Below are positions 1 through 10,540 of a stretch of DNA of 64,000 nt, piece by piece. The notes under the pieces are model-generated. The model was not told the DNA's origin, did no database searches, and worked only from the letters and a program-made list of their open reading frames with translations. Source of the stretch: Phenylobacterium parvum (lineage in GTDB: Bacteria; Pseudomonadota; Alphaproteobacteria; Caulobacterales; Caulobacteraceae); assembly GCF_003150835.1 (NCBI RefSeq), contig NZ_CP029479.1, forward strand, positions 1,054,001-1,118,000, read 5' to 3'. Position numbers and translations under genes: made by a program. The stretch's first letter is position 1. The number at the start of each line of letters is the position of its first letter.

Positions 1-706
1 GGTAGGCGGGGCGGAACTGGGAGGGCTCGACCCGTCCGAACTGTTTCTCGAAGGTCAGCCAGTCGTGGGTGGCGTTCCAGGCGAGATTGGTGGCGAAGAC
101 CACCCCCGCTGCGACGACGGCGGTCCAGGGCCAGGGCGTAAGGAGCCGTCTGCGGCCTTCCGGTGAGGCGGCCAGCCACAGGACCACACCGGGGGCGAGG
201 AAGAGAGCCGAGTACTTCGAGATGCAGGCCAGGCCCGCCGCCAGTCCCGCCAGGACCCAGAACCGTGGGCTACCGCCGGCCGCGATCCGAGCCAGCACCG
301 ACAGGGTGGCGGCCCAGAAGAAAATGGCGGGCGCGTCCGGTGTGGCGAGTATGCCGCCGGCGCCGATGGTCAGCATGGCGTTGTAGGCAAGGGCCGCGAC
401 CAGGCCCGTCCGGGCGCTTCCGCCCAGGCGTCGGGCAAGATCCGCGGTCAGCCAGGTGGTCGCAGCAGCGCCCAGTATGGGCAGGAGACGCACCCCCAAC
501 GGGGTGTCGCCGGCCAGGAAGGTCCCGAGCCGGATCCACCAGGCGATCATCGGCGGGTGATCGTAATAGCCCAGGTGCAGGTGCTGGGACCAAAGCCGAT
601 AGTAGGCCTCGTCTTCGGTCAGGGGGATGACGGCCGCCGCCCAGAGTCTCAGGGCGGTGAGCGCTAGGATCAGCAGCCAGAGGCCCCGGCCCGCGTCCAG
701 CCTCAC
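1..706 (-). CDS. Glycosyltransferase family 39 (PMT/ArnT-like) membrane protein, 3' end off window
   Basis: The N-terminal 235 residues are visible, starting at a GTG that overlaps the stop of the upstream glycosyltransferase by four bases (GTGA). The protein opens with a hydrophobic helix (LWLLILALTALRLWAAA), followed by TEDEAYY and YYDHPPMIAWW. These are the first-loop signatures of the PMT_2/ArnT family, where the acidic pair binds the polyprenyl-phosphate sugar donor. Further hydrophobic segments follow. The family moves sugars from dolichyl/undecaprenyl phosphate onto acceptors in the periplasm. The coupled GT2/GtrA gene upstream would make and flip such a donor, so the two probably form one glycosylation pathway. 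Acceptor and sugar cannot be told. The C-terminus lies beyond base 1. Confidence 0.85.
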   Translation of the reverse strand, partial: MRLDAGRGLWLLILALTALRLWAAAVIPLTEDEAYYRLWSQHLHLGYYDHPPMIAWWIRLGTFLAGDTPLGVRLLPILGAAATTWLTADLARRLGGSARTGLVAALAYNAMLTIGAGGILATPDAPAIFFWAATLSVLARIAAGGSPRFWVLAGLAAGLACISKYSALFLAPGVVLWLAASPEGRRRLLTPWPWTAVVAAGVVFATNLAWNATHDWLTFEKQFGRVEPSQFRPAY

Positions 707-1833
707 CAGACGGCCTTCGAGGTCGTGACGTAGTTCCAGGCGGCGGCGACGACGGCGCCCGCAAGGCCCGCCACCCACCAGGCGGGGCCACGCTCATAGA
801 CCACCGTGGCGACCGCCACATTGGCGGCGAGGGGCACGCTGCAGAGCACGCAGAACTTGATGTAGCCGCCGACCAGCTTCAGCCCCTTCAGGCGCCGGTC
901 CCGGTAGGTGACAGCGTTGTTGATCAGGTAGTTCGAGGTCATGGCCCCAAGGGCGGCCAGGGTCTGGGCCCAGGAGAAGCCCAGGTGCAGGAGGCTGCGC
1001 AGGATGGCCAGGTGCACCACCACCCCGCTGGCCCCGACCATGGCGAACATCAGGAAGCGGGGCGAGATGACATCCCTGCTGAGCTTGGCGACCAGCAGGC
1101 CCAGGTACTGGACCACGACGCCGTTATCGAGCTTGGAGTCCCCGGCCTCGCGGGCCCGGAAGGTGTAGGGCAGCTCGATGATCTTCAGCGGCCGGTCCTG
1201 CGAGGCGACGATGTCGAACAGGACCTTGAAGCCCGAGGTCGAGAGGCGGGGCGCCACCGCCTCCACCACTGAACGGCGGACCATGAAGAATCCGCTCATG
1301 GGGTCGGTCAGGTCGGCCTTGAGGACCTGCCGGCCCAGCCAGTTTGCGAGGCGGCTGCCCGCCTCGCGCCGTGCGCCCAGGGCCGAAGCGTCCGCACCGG
1401 GCCCGCCGCAGTAGCGACTGCCCACGGCAAGGTCCGCGCCCTCCTGGTCGAGGGCGCGGAGCATGTCGGGCAGCAGGCGTTCATCGTGCTGGAGGTCGCC
1501 GTCCATGACGGCCACGAAGGGCGCTGCGCTGGCCATGATCCCCTCAATGACTGCGCCCGCCAGTCCGCGGCGTCCCACCCGATGAAGGCAGAGGACGCGG
1601 GGATCCACGGCGGCCACGGCCTTGACCTCGGCGGCGGTGCCGTCCGGGGAGTTGTCGTCCACGAAGATGACCTGCCAGCGCCGGCCGGCGAGAGCCGCCT
1701 CGACCAGGCTGATCAACTTGCGGACATTGGCCCGCTCATTGAAGGTCGGGACAACGACCGTCAGCTCAAGGCCGGCGGAGGCGGGAGAGGCGGCTGGCGC
1801 GGTCGGGTCGGAATCAGGCAATCGACACCCCAT
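703..1833 (-). CDS. Polyprenyl-phosphate glycosyltransferase: GT2 catalytic domain fused to GtrA-like membrane domain
   Basis: This 376-aa protein has an N-terminal GT-A domain, with PTFNE at 29-33, VDDNSPDG at 58-65, the DxD-type motif MDGDLQH at 110-116 and DPMSGFF near 180. This is the DPM1/dolichol-phosphate mannosyltransferase pattern. From about residue 258 to the end there are four hydrophobic helices with NYLINNAVTYR and a closing WNYVTTSKAVW, typical of GtrA. GtrA proteins are thought to flip or anchor polyprenyl-phosphate sugars. I infer that it transfers a hexose from a nucleotide sugar to undecaprenyl phosphate and helps deliver it to the GT39 enzyme encoded immediately downstream with a 4-bp overlap. 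The sugar is unknown. Confidence 0.9.
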   Translation of the reverse strand: MGCRLPDSDPTAPAASPASAGLELTVVVPTFNERANVRKLISLVEAALAGRRWQVIFVDDNSPDGTAAEVKAVAAVDPRVLCLHRVGRRGLAGAVIEGIMASAAPFVAVMDGDLQHDERLLPDMLRALDQEGADLAVGSRYCGGPGADASALGARREAGSRLANWLGRQVLKADLTDPMSGFFMVRRSVVEAVAPRLSTSGFKVLFDIVASQDRPLKIIELPYTFRAREAGDSKLDNGVVVQYLGLLVAKLSRDVISPRFLMFAMVGASGVVVHLAILRSLLHLGFSWAQTLAALGAMTSNYLINNAVTYRDRRLKGLKLVGGYIKFCVLCSVPLAANVAVATVVYERGPAWWVAGLAGAVVAAAWNYVTTSKAVW

Positions 1834-1911
1834 GTCTGGGCGTGGTTTACAGCCGGTGACCCGGCAAGGCCAGCCACGGCCCCGGCGACGGGGCGAAGGA
1901 AGGGACAGGCG

Positions 1912-2412
1912 ATGACAAACCGGATGGGGATGGCGCTGGCCGCCGGGCTTTCAGCCCTGGCCCTTGCGGCGCCCGTCGCGGCCGACAGTGTTGGCCGTCC
2001 GCGGCCCGGCTATTGGGAACTGACCAACGTCTTCACCGTGGTGGTCACCCAGAAGAAGGTCGAGCGACGCTGCCTGGTGGCCTCCGAGATCAATAAGTTC
2101 ATGACCTCGCCCTCCAACCGCCACTATGCCTGCACCTATCCCTCCCGTGCGGTGGGGGATGGCAAGATCCTCCTGAAGGGCAGTTGCAGCACCAAGGAGG
2201 GCCAGGTGGCCGACGTCACCGCCACCGGCGGCTATTCGCCGGAGACCTTCCGCCTCAAGCTCGCCCTCTCGACGCGGATCGCCGGCATCCCACTGGCCGG
2301 CACCGCCACCACCACGGCCCGTCGCCTGGGGGACGCCTGTCCGCCCGAAGCGGCCCGCTCCGACGAGGCCAAGCGGGTCCTGAAGGGCGGGAACACACCG
2401 CCGCAGAGCTGA
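1912..2412 (+). CDS. DUF3617 family exported protein
   Basis: This 166-aa protein starts at the ATG preceded by GGAAGGGAC. It has a clear Sec signal peptide (MALAAGLSALALAAPVAADS, probable cleavage after ALA/AADS). The mature protein begins with RPRPGYWELTN, the RPGxWE signature of DUF3617, and has cysteines at CLVAS, YACTY, GSCST and DACPP that could form disulfides in the periplasm. DUF3617 proteins are common in alphaproteobacteria and have no established function. It is transcribed divergently from the glycosyltransferase pair and ends about 50 bp before the RidA gene, so it may or may not be cotranscribed with it. Confidence 0.8.
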   Translation: MTNRMGMALAAGLSALALAAPVAADSVGRPRPGYWELTNVFTVVVTQKKVERRCLVASEINKFMTSPSNRHYACTYPSRAVGDGKILLKGSCSTKEGQVADVTATGGYSPETFRLKLALSTRIAGIPLAGTATTTARRLGDACPPEAARSDEAKRVLKGGNTPPQS

Positions 2413-2463
2413 TTTCCGAAGGCCGGCCTGTCCGGCGCGCCATCGAAGGGATAGTCTGGAGCC

Positions 2464-2925
2464 ATGTCCGAGGTTGAAGCCCGTCTCGCCGCCGCCGGTA
2501 TCGTCCTTCCGGTCCCCGTCGCGCCCGTCGCCAACTATGTCCCCTTCGTGCGGAGCGGGTCACTGGTCCACATTTCCGGCCAGGTGTCCGTTGACGCCGC
2601 TGGCGGCGTGAAGGGCGTAGTGGGGGTGGAGGTCGACCTCGAGGCCGCCCGCGCCGCCGCCCGGCTGTGCGGGATCAACCTCCTCGCCCAGATGAAGGCC
2701 GCCTGCGAGGGCGACCTCGACCGCCTGGTGCGGGTGATCAAGCTTGGCGGTTTCGTCCAGGCCGGTCCCGACTTCTTCGACATTCCCCAGGTGGTCAACG
2801 GCGCCTCGGACCTGATGGTCCTGGCCTTCGGCGACGCCGGGCGTCACGCGCGCTCGGCCGTGGGCGTCTATCGCCTGCCCCTGAACTTCGCGGTGGAGGT
2901 CGACGCCGTGGTGGAGGTCCGATGA
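2464..2925 (+). CDS. RidA (YjgF/YER057c/UK114) family protein
   Basis: At 153 aa this is longer than canonical RidA (about 128 aa), with the N-terminal MSEVEARLAAAGI and VAPVANYVPFVRSG pattern of the YjgF subgroup rather than E. coli RidA itself. FVRSGSLVHISGQV and the conserved arginine in RSAVGVYRLP (about residue 130) match the trimeric fold; in RidA this arginine binds the carboxylate of the imine substrate. The likely role is deamination of reactive enamine/imine intermediates from PLP enzymes in the cytosol, although many members of this subgroup have no tested activity. Its stop overlaps the start of the next gene by four bases. Confidence 0.88.
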   Translation: MSEVEARLAAAGIVLPVPVAPVANYVPFVRSGSLVHISGQVSVDAAGGVKGVVGVEVDLEAARAAARLCGINLLAQMKAACEGDLDRLVRVIKLGGFVQAGPDFFDIPQVVNGASDLMVLAFGDAGRHARSAVGVYRLPLNFAVEVDAVVEVR

Positions 2926-3671
2926 AGGCGCAGTTCGGAGAGGCCTGGGACCTCCTCTTCAGTCCCGCCATCGCCCATCGGGGACTCTGGAACCCCGACG
3001 GCCTCCCTGAGAACTCCCTCGGCGCCTTCCAGGCAGCCTGCGAGGCCGGATACGGGATCGAGCTGGACGTCCACATCACCGCTGACGGCGAGGCCGTGGT
3101 CTTCCACGATAACACCCTGAAGCGGATGACGGGCCGGGAAGGCCGGGTCCGGGACTACACCGCAGCCGACCTTGCGGGCGTGTCCCTGAAGGGAACCGAA
3201 GAGACCATCCCGACACTGTTGGAGGCCCTGGCCCTCATCGGGCGCCGCGCCATGGTGCATGTGGAGCTCAAGACTCCCTTCGGCGAGGTGGGCCCGCTGG
3301 AGCAGAGGGTCCACGAGATCCTGATGGACCATGCCGGCCCCACCTGCGTGATCGGTTTCAATCCCTACAGCCACGCCTGGTTCGCCGACCGGTTCCCGGG
3401 CGTCCTGCGCGGGCTGGACAGCTATCGCTGGAATGACGAGGCGACCCACATCTCGCCCGAGCAGCGCAAGGCCTTCGCCCGGCTGGAGCATGTCTCGATC
3501 GCCCGCCCGCACTTCCTGGCCATGAGCCTGGACACGGTGGCCAATCCCGAGGTCGCCGCCCACCGCAGGGCGGGCATGCCCGTGGTCGCCTGGACGGCGC
3601 GGACGCCGGAGCAGGCGGAGGCCGCGAGGCCACACTGCGACAACGTCATCTTCGAGGGCTTCCGGGCGTGA
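2922..3671 (+). CDS. Glycerophosphodiester phosphodiesterase
   Basis: This 249-aa TIM-barrel protein starts at the ATG in an ATGA overlap with the RidA gene. The GDPD active site is intact: HRG at 19-21, PEN at 29-31, the metal ligands in IELDV (E47, D49) and FHDN with H62. VELKTP near residue 110 is the second metal/substrate strand. There is no signal peptide, so it should act in the cytosol, hydrolysing glycerophosphodiesters to glycerol-3-phosphate and an alcohol. It overlaps the next gene by four bases (GTGA), so RidA, GDPD and the FemAB-like protein are probably translated from one mRNA. Substrate range is not readable from the sequence. Confidence 0.92.
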   Translation: MKAQFGEAWDLLFSPAIAHRGLWNPDGLPENSLGAFQAACEAGYGIELDVHITADGEAVVFHDNTLKRMTGREGRVRDYTAADLAGVSLKGTEETIPTLLEALALIGRRAMVHVELKTPFGEVGPLEQRVHEILMDHAGPTCVIGFNPYSHAWFADRFPGVLRGLDSYRWNDEATHISPEQRKAFARLEHVSIARPHFLAMSLDTVANPEVAAHRRAGMPVVAWTARTPEQAEAARPHCDNVIFEGFRA

Positions 3672-4837
3672 CGCTGAAGCCCGCGGTGCGCATCAGCCGC
3701 CGCATCGCCGAGATCGGCCGGGCGGACTGGGACGCCTGTGCAGTGCGTGGAGATCAGCCCTTCAACCCCTTCATATGCTTCGATTTTCTCGATTGCGCTG
3801 AAGAGGCGGGCTGCGCTGTGGAAGCCCAGGGATGGGGGCCGCAGCACCTGGCCGTCGAGGACGAGGCGGGCCGTGTCGCCGCCGTCATGCCCCTCTACCT
3901 GAAGGGGCACAGCCAGGGTGAGTACATCTTCGACCACGCCTGGGCCGAAGCCTACGAGCGGGCCGGCGGCCGGTACTATCCCAAGCTCCTGTCTGCGGCG
4001 CCCTTCACCCCCGCAACCGGCCCGCGCCTGCTCGTCCGCCCGGATGTTGATCCTGACCTGGGCCGCAAGGCCCTGCTGGGAGGCGCCCTGACGGTCTGCG
4101 AGCGCTACGGCGCTTCGGGCCTGCACGTGAATTTCCCGACCCGCGATGAGTGGTCCTGGCTGGGCGAGGCGGGCATGGCCCTGCGCGAGGGCCAGCAGTA
4201 CCACTGGCTCAACCGCGGCTATGCGACCTTTGACGACTTCCTCGCCGACCTCTCCTCGGGGCGGCGCAAGACCATCCGTCGCGAGCGGCGCGATGCGGGG
4301 CAGGGGCTGGAGATCCTCTGCCTGACCGGGTCCGACCTGACCGAGGCGCATTGGGACGCCTTCTACCGCTTCTATGTCGACACCGGGTCGCGCAAGTGGG
4401 GCCGGCCCTACCTGAACCGCCTGTTCTTCTCCCTGCTGGGCGAGCGGATGGCCGACCGGGTGCTCCTCATCATGGCGCGTCGGAACGGGCGCTGGATCGC
4501 CGGAGCCCTGAACCTGATCGGCGGCGACTGCCTGTTTGGCCGCAACTGGGGCTGCGTCGAGGACGTGCCCTTCCTGCACTTCGAGCTCTGCTACTACCAG
4601 GCCATCGAGTGGGCGATCGGGCGGGGGCTGGCGCGGGTCGAAGCCGGCGCCCAGGGGCAACACAAGATCGCCCGGGGCTATCTCCCGGCGCCCGTCCACT
4701 CGGCCCACTTCATCGCCGACCCGGCCCTGCGCGGCCCGGTCGAGGACTACCTCCGGCGCGAGATGGCCGCCGTGGAGGAGGAGATGGAGTGGCTCTCCGA
4801 GGCCTATTCCCCCTTCCGTCAGTCTGGAGACGCCTGA
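3668..4837 (+). CDS. FemAB-like/DUF482 family N-acyltransferase
   Basis: This 389-aa protein begins with GTG overlapping the GDPD stop. It matches the DUF482 family (annotated 'peptidogalycan biosynthesis/recognition'), which carries a GNAT-like fold related to FemAB aminoacyltransferases. The diagnostic stretches are EYIFDHAWAEAYERAGGRYYPKL, LHVNFPT, SSGRRKTIRRERR, and the C-terminal VEAGAQGQHKIARGYLP followed by PVHSAHFI. No signal peptide or membrane helix is visible, so it is cytosolic. Substrate and acyl donor are unknown. The operon with RidA and GDPD gives no clear clue. Confidence 0.85.
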   Translation: MTLKPAVRISRRIAEIGRADWDACAVRGDQPFNPFICFDFLDCAEEAGCAVEAQGWGPQHLAVEDEAGRVAAVMPLYLKGHSQGEYIFDHAWAEAYERAGGRYYPKLLSAAPFTPATGPRLLVRPDVDPDLGRKALLGGALTVCERYGASGLHVNFPTRDEWSWLGEAGMALREGQQYHWLNRGYATFDDFLADLSSGRRKTIRRERRDAGQGLEILCLTGSDLTEAHWDAFYRFYVDTGSRKWGRPYLNRLFFSLLGERMADRVLLIMARRNGRWIAGALNLIGGDCLFGRNWGCVEDVPFLHFELCYYQAIEWAIGRGLARVEAGAQGQHKIARGYLPAPVHSAHFIADPALRGPVEDYLRREMAAVEEEMEWLSEAYSPFRQSGDA

Positions 4838-4881
4838 TCGCGGGCGTGCTATCCCGCGGTGACCAGCTAGGGGAGACCGCC

Positions 4882-5319
4882 ATGAGCCTCGACGGCGCCT
4901 ACGATCCGGGCAACATCTTCGCGAAAATCCTGAGGGGTGAGGCGCCCTGTGCCCGCGTCTTCGAGGACGAGCACGCCTTCGCCTTCATGGACGTCTTCCC
5001 GCAGAGCCGGGGCCATATCCTGGTCATCCCCAAGCATTCCGACGCCCGCAACCTGCTGGAGGAGGATCCGGCGCGGCTGGCGCCCCTGATCCTGGCTGTC
5101 CAGCGCGTGGCCCGGGCCGTGCGCGCGGCCCTGTCCCCGGACGGCCTTGTCGTGACCCAGTTCAACGGCGCCCCGGCGGGGCAGACCGTCTACCACCTGC
5201 ACTTCCACATCATCCCCAGGTGGGAAGGTACGCCCCTCGGTCGTCATGCGGCCGGCGGCATGGCGAACCCGGACGAGCTCGCCGAGCTCGCCCGCCTGAT
5301 CGCGTCAAAGATCAGCTGA
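4882..5319 (+). CDS. HIT family nucleotide hydrolase/transferase
   Basis: This 145-aa histidine-triad protein has the active-site motif HLHFH at 105-109 followed by IIPRW. The N-terminal ..NIFAKILRGEAPCARVFEDE and FPQSRGHILVIPK segments are typical of the bacterial HinT/HIT branch. Such enzymes hydrolyse AMP-lysine, AMP-NH2 or aminoacyl-AMP type phosphoramidates. The start is the ATG at 4882, preceded by AGGGGAGA. It is 44 bp behind the FemAB-like gene and probably closes that operon. A large inverted repeat follows. Confidence 0.92.
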   Translation: MSLDGAYDPGNIFAKILRGEAPCARVFEDEHAFAFMDVFPQSRGHILVIPKHSDARNLLEEDPARLAPLILAVQRVARAVRAALSPDGLVVTQFNGAPAGQTVYHLHFHIIPRWEGTPLGRHAAGGMANPDELAELARLIASKIS

Positions 5320-5354
5320 CCTGCTCCTTCTGGGGGGGGCGAAATCCGGGGGAG

Positions 5355-5470
5355 GATTACTCCCCCAAGGGGGAGCTCCCGCCGGAGGCGGGTGAGGGGG
5401 TCAACGGCGTTTCTGGAGACCCCCTCCGTCGCGCTGCGCGTGCCACCTCCCCCTGATGGGGAGGAATAAC
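5355..5470. repeat. Large intergenic inverted repeat between convergent genes
   Basis: Two arms of about 42-46 bases face each other: 5361-5402 (TCCCCCAAGGGGGAG ... GAGGGGGTC) and 5418-5463 (GACCCCCTCC ... CTCCCCCTGATGGGGA). About 15 bases (AACGGCGTTTCTGGA) separate them. The outer and inner ends pair well; the middle of each arm pairs with itself (CTCCCGCCGGAGGCGGG on the left, GCGCTGCGCG on the right). The element lies between the 3' ends of the HIT gene and clpA. It looks like the dispersed palindromic intergenic units common in Caulobacterales genomes, and could end transcription from both sides. I see no second copy in this window. Confidence 0.7.
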
Positions 5471-5552
5471 AGACTCCATAAGGGCCCGTGGGAGGGCTCC
5501 GGGGGAAGCCAGGTCAGGGGCTGCAGGCCCTTCGCGCCCGCAACCCGCCCGC

Positions 5553-7880
<2,328 letters not shown>

Positions 7881-7885
7881 GGTCG

Positions 7886-8215
7886 CTAGTCCTTTTCCAT
7901 GGTGCACTGCAGGGGGTGCTGGTGGCGGCGGGCGGTGTCGATCACCTGCGCCACCTTGGTTTCGGCGACTTCGTAGGTGTAGACGCCGCAGACCCCGACG
8001 CCCGTCTGATGGACGTGCAGCATGATCCGCGTCGCCTCCTCCCGCGACTTGTGGAAGTACTGTTCCAGGACGTAGACCACGAACTCCATCGGCGTGTAGT
8101 CGTCGTTCAGGATCAGCACCCGATACATTGAGGGCCGCTGGGTGCGGGTCTTGGTCTGGGTGATCACCGCAGAGCGATCGCCCGTCCCCTGATCCCCCTG
8201 CTTGCGCTCGGCCAT
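7886..8215 (-). CDS. clpS: ATP-dependent Clp protease adaptor ClpS
   Basis: This 109-aa adaptor delivers N-degron substrates to ClpA and redirects it from other substrates. The conserved core is present: [16 protein letters not shown] (the ND pair contacts the substrate N-terminus), [22 protein letters not shown] and the terminal [10 protein letters not shown]. The start at 8215 is favoured by a GGAG nine bases upstream; an in-frame GTG five codons earlier would place that GGAG inside the gene. It is the first gene of the clpS-clpA operon. Its leader contains a perfect GGGCGCCG/CGGCGCCC hairpin around 8231-8252. Confidence 0.96.
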   Translation of the reverse strand: MAERKQGDQGTGDRSAVITQTKTRTQRPSMYRVLILNDDYTPMEFVVYVLEQYFHKSREEATRIMLHVHQTGVGVCGVYTYEVAETKVAQVIDTARRHQHPLQCTMEKD

Positions 8216-8230
8216 CCGATACGTCTCCAC

Positions 8231-8252
8231 GGGCGCCGCCTGACGGCGCCCC
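8231..8252. other. Hairpin in clpS leader
   Basis: An 8-bp perfect stem (GGGCGCCG / CGGCGCCC, loop CCTGA) lies 15 bases upstream of the clpS start. It has no T-tract on the clpS strand, so it is not an obvious intrinsic terminator. It could affect translation initiation or mRNA stability. The rest of the 8253-8372 gap holds no gene. Confidence 0.4.
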
Positions 8253-8372
8253 TCAGACTCCGATTAGATATGCCAACCCCCAAGGAATGAAAGGGCCTTG
8301 GCGGGGCCTGCGGACCGATGCGGGGCCCGACGCCAAAGTTTTCCACATATCCCTCGACCCGGGACCGTCGGC

Positions 8373-9656
8373 TCAGGCCTCCGTGTCGGGTCGCCTACGC
8401 GTGGCCAGGTCCCGGCCCGAAGCGAGGATTCCCGGCCCGAAACGCGCCCGGATGGCGTCTGCAGCCCGCTCGGCGGCCAGGGTGCGGGGATCCTCGGCGG
8501 CGAAGAGGTCGCCGCCGGTCGCCTCGGCCGCATGCAGATCCGAAAGGCCGACCCCGATCAGGCGGAAGGCCCGGCGCCCGCCCGCCGCCGTCTCCGCCGC
8601 CAGCAGCCCACGCGCAGCGGCGAGCAGGGTGCGGGCGGTCTGGGTCGGGGCCTCCAGGGTGCGCCTTCGGGTGAGGATGCGGAAGGCGGGATCCTTGAGC
8701 TTTAGGGTCGCGACCCGCCCGGCCTGGCCCGCAGCGCGCGCCTGCCGGGCGACCCGCTCCGCCAGCCGGACGAGATGGGCGTCGAGATCCTCTGTCACGC
8801 TGAGGTCAGCCTCGAAGGTGGTCTCGGCGCTGATCGACTTGCGGATCTGGCCTGGGTCGACCCGCCGGCCATCCTCGCCCCGCGCCATGGCGTGAAGCCG
8901 AAGTCCGAAGTCGCCAAAGCGGCTCGCCAGGGTTCGAAGGTCCGCCCGGGCGATCTGGCCGATCCGCTCGAATCCGGCCTTCTCCAGGCTGCGGGCCATC
9001 ACCGGTCCGACGCCCGGCAGGATTCGTACGGACCGTCCGGCCAGGAAGTCCTGGGCCTCGGCGGCGCCGATGACCGAGAAGCCCCGCGGCTTGTCGAGGT
9101 CCGAGGCGATCTTGGCGAGGAACTTGTTGGGGGCCAGGCCCACCGACACGGTCAGCCCGGTCTCGGCCTCGATCCGCGACTGCAGGCGCGCCAGGGTCAG
9201 GGCCGGCGGGGCGCCGTGCAGGCGCTCGGTGCCCGACAGGTCCAGCCAGGCCTCGTCGAGGGACAGGGGCTGAACCAGGGGGGTCAGGTCGCGCATCATG
9301 TCCATCAGGCGCCGGCTTTCCGCACGGTAGCGGGCGAAGTCCGGCGGCAGCACCACGGCCTGGGGGCAGGCGGCGAGGGCCTTGAACATGGGCATGGCCG
9401 AGCGCACGCCGAAGGTGCGGGCGATGTAGCAGCAGGTGGTCACCACCCCGCGCCGTCCGCCGCCGACGATGACCGGCCGGTCCCGCAGTTCCGGCTGGTC
9501 GCGCTTCTCCACCGAAGCGTAGAAGGCGTCGCAGTCGATGTGGGCGATGGACAGGGCGTCGAGCTCGGGATGGGCGATGCGCCGGGGCGAACCACAGGCC
9601 GGGCAGCGTGGGGCGGGCGCGCCGGGCGCCAGGCAGTCGCGGCAGAGGGCCTTCAC
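8373..9656 (-). CDS. dinB: DNA polymerase IV (Y-family, DinB) with N-terminal CxxC/CxxC extension
   Basis: This is a 427-aa translesion polymerase. The catalytic palm is intact: IDCDAFYASVEK (first Asp near residue 38) and SLDEAWLD near 129, then the thumb helix-hairpin-helix LPGVGPVMARSLEKAG and the little-finger domain. The GTG start at 9656 overlaps the ROK kinase stop by four bases (GTGA). The first 30 residues hold CRDC ... CPAC, a probable zinc-binding ribbon preceding the polymerase domain. No beta-clamp QLxLF motif is obvious at the C-terminus, which ends in an arginine-rich DLATRRRPDTEA. Coupling to the kinase and HAD genes upstream has no evident functional logic. Confidence 0.93.
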   Translation of the reverse strand: MKALCRDCLAPGAPAPRCPACGSPRRIAHPELDALSIAHIDCDAFYASVEKRDQPELRDRPVIVGGGRRGVVTTCCYIARTFGVRSAMPMFKALAACPQAVVLPPDFARYRAESRRLMDMMRDLTPLVQPLSLDEAWLDLSGTERLHGAPPALTLARLQSRIEAETGLTVSVGLAPNKFLAKIASDLDKPRGFSVIGAAEAQDFLAGRSVRILPGVGPVMARSLEKAGFERIGQIARADLRTLASRFGDFGLRLHAMARGEDGRRVDPGQIRKSISAETTFEADLSVTEDLDAHLVRLAERVARQARAAGQAGRVATLKLKDPAFRILTRRRTLEAPTQTARTLLAAARGLLAAETAAGGRRAFRLIGVGLSDLHAAEATGGDLFAAEDPRTLAAERAADAIRARFGPGILASGRDLATRRRPDTEA

Positions 9657-10540
9657 CGGTCCCACAGCCAGGCGGCGCCGCGGACGCCGGAGGAATCCCC
9701 GAACTCCGGCCTGACGATGTCGCACCGCCAGTCATCGGCGAAGACCCAGGGCCGGATGCGCGCCGCCAGCCCTTCGGCCAGGCCCGAGAGGCCGCCGACC
9801 CCGCCGCCGAGGACGATCACCGCCGGGTCCAGCAGGTTGACCACCCCGGCGAGCCCCCGGGCCAACCGTTCGGCATGACGCTCCAGGGCCAGGCGCGCCC
9901 GGGGCTCGCCGCCTTCGGCCAGGTCGGCCAGGGCCTTCGCCGTCAGGTCGCGGCCGTCGTCCCGTGACAGTCCGGGGCCGGAGAGCCAGGTCTCGAGGCA
10001 CCCGGTCCGGCCGCACCAGCAGGATGGGCCGGGCGTCTCGGAGGGGCCGGGCGAGGGCAGGGGACTGTGCCCCCACTCGCCGGAGATCCCGTTGGCGCCG
10101 GTGGAGAGGCCGCCCCGGACCGAGAGGCCTCCGCCCACCCCGGTCCCGAGGATGACGGCGAAGACCGGATCGGCGCCCGCAGCAGCCCCATCCCGGGCCT
10201 CCGAGACCGCAAGGCAGTCCGCGTCATTTGCATACCGGACGGGTCGCTCCAGGCGCCGGGCGAGGTCTGCAGGGAAGGCCCGGCCGTTCAGCCAGGTCGA
10301 GTTGGCGTTGCGCAGGAGCCCGGTGCGGGGATTGACGGAGCCAGGGCCGCCCACCCCCAGACGTCCGGCCCGGGCCCCGGCCTGGCGCTCCGCCTCCGCC
10401 AGGACCCCGGCGATGGCTTCCAGGCCCGTCTCGTAGTCGCCGGGGGTCGGCCTGCGGACGCGGGCCAGGAACGCGCCTTCGGGCGAGATCGCCGCAGCCT
10501 CGATCTTGGTTCCCCCCAGGTCGAGGCCGAAGGCGATCAT
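9653..10540 (-). CDS. ROK family sugar kinase, fructokinase (Mak)-like
   Basis: This 295-aa sugar kinase has phosphate-binding DLGGTK at 7-12, the substrate/catalytic NDAD at 105-108, GTGVGGG at 132-138, and the ROK zinc site GEWGH (154-158) with CWCGRTGC (174-181). The terminal FGDSSGVRGAAWLW closely resembles E. coli fructokinase Mak, so phosphorylation of fructose or a related hexose is the best guess; glucose or N-acetyl sugars are possible. The start overlaps the HAD gene (ATGA) and the stop overlaps dinB (GTGA), which makes a tightly coupled three-gene unit. Confidence 0.9.
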   Translation of the reverse strand: MIAFGLDLGGTKIEAAAISPEGAFLARVRRPTPGDYETGLEAIAGVLAEAERQAGARAGRLGVGGPGSVNPRTGLLRNANSTWLNGRAFPADLARRLERPVRYANDADCLAVSEARDGAAAGADPVFAVILGTGVGGGLSVRGGLSTGANGISGEWGHSPLPSPGPSETPGPSCWCGRTGCLETWLSGPGLSRDDGRDLTAKALADLAEGGEPRARLALERHAERLARGLAGVVNLLDPAVIVLGGGVGGLSGLAEGLAARIRPWVFADDWRCDIVRPEFGDSSGVRGAAWLWDR

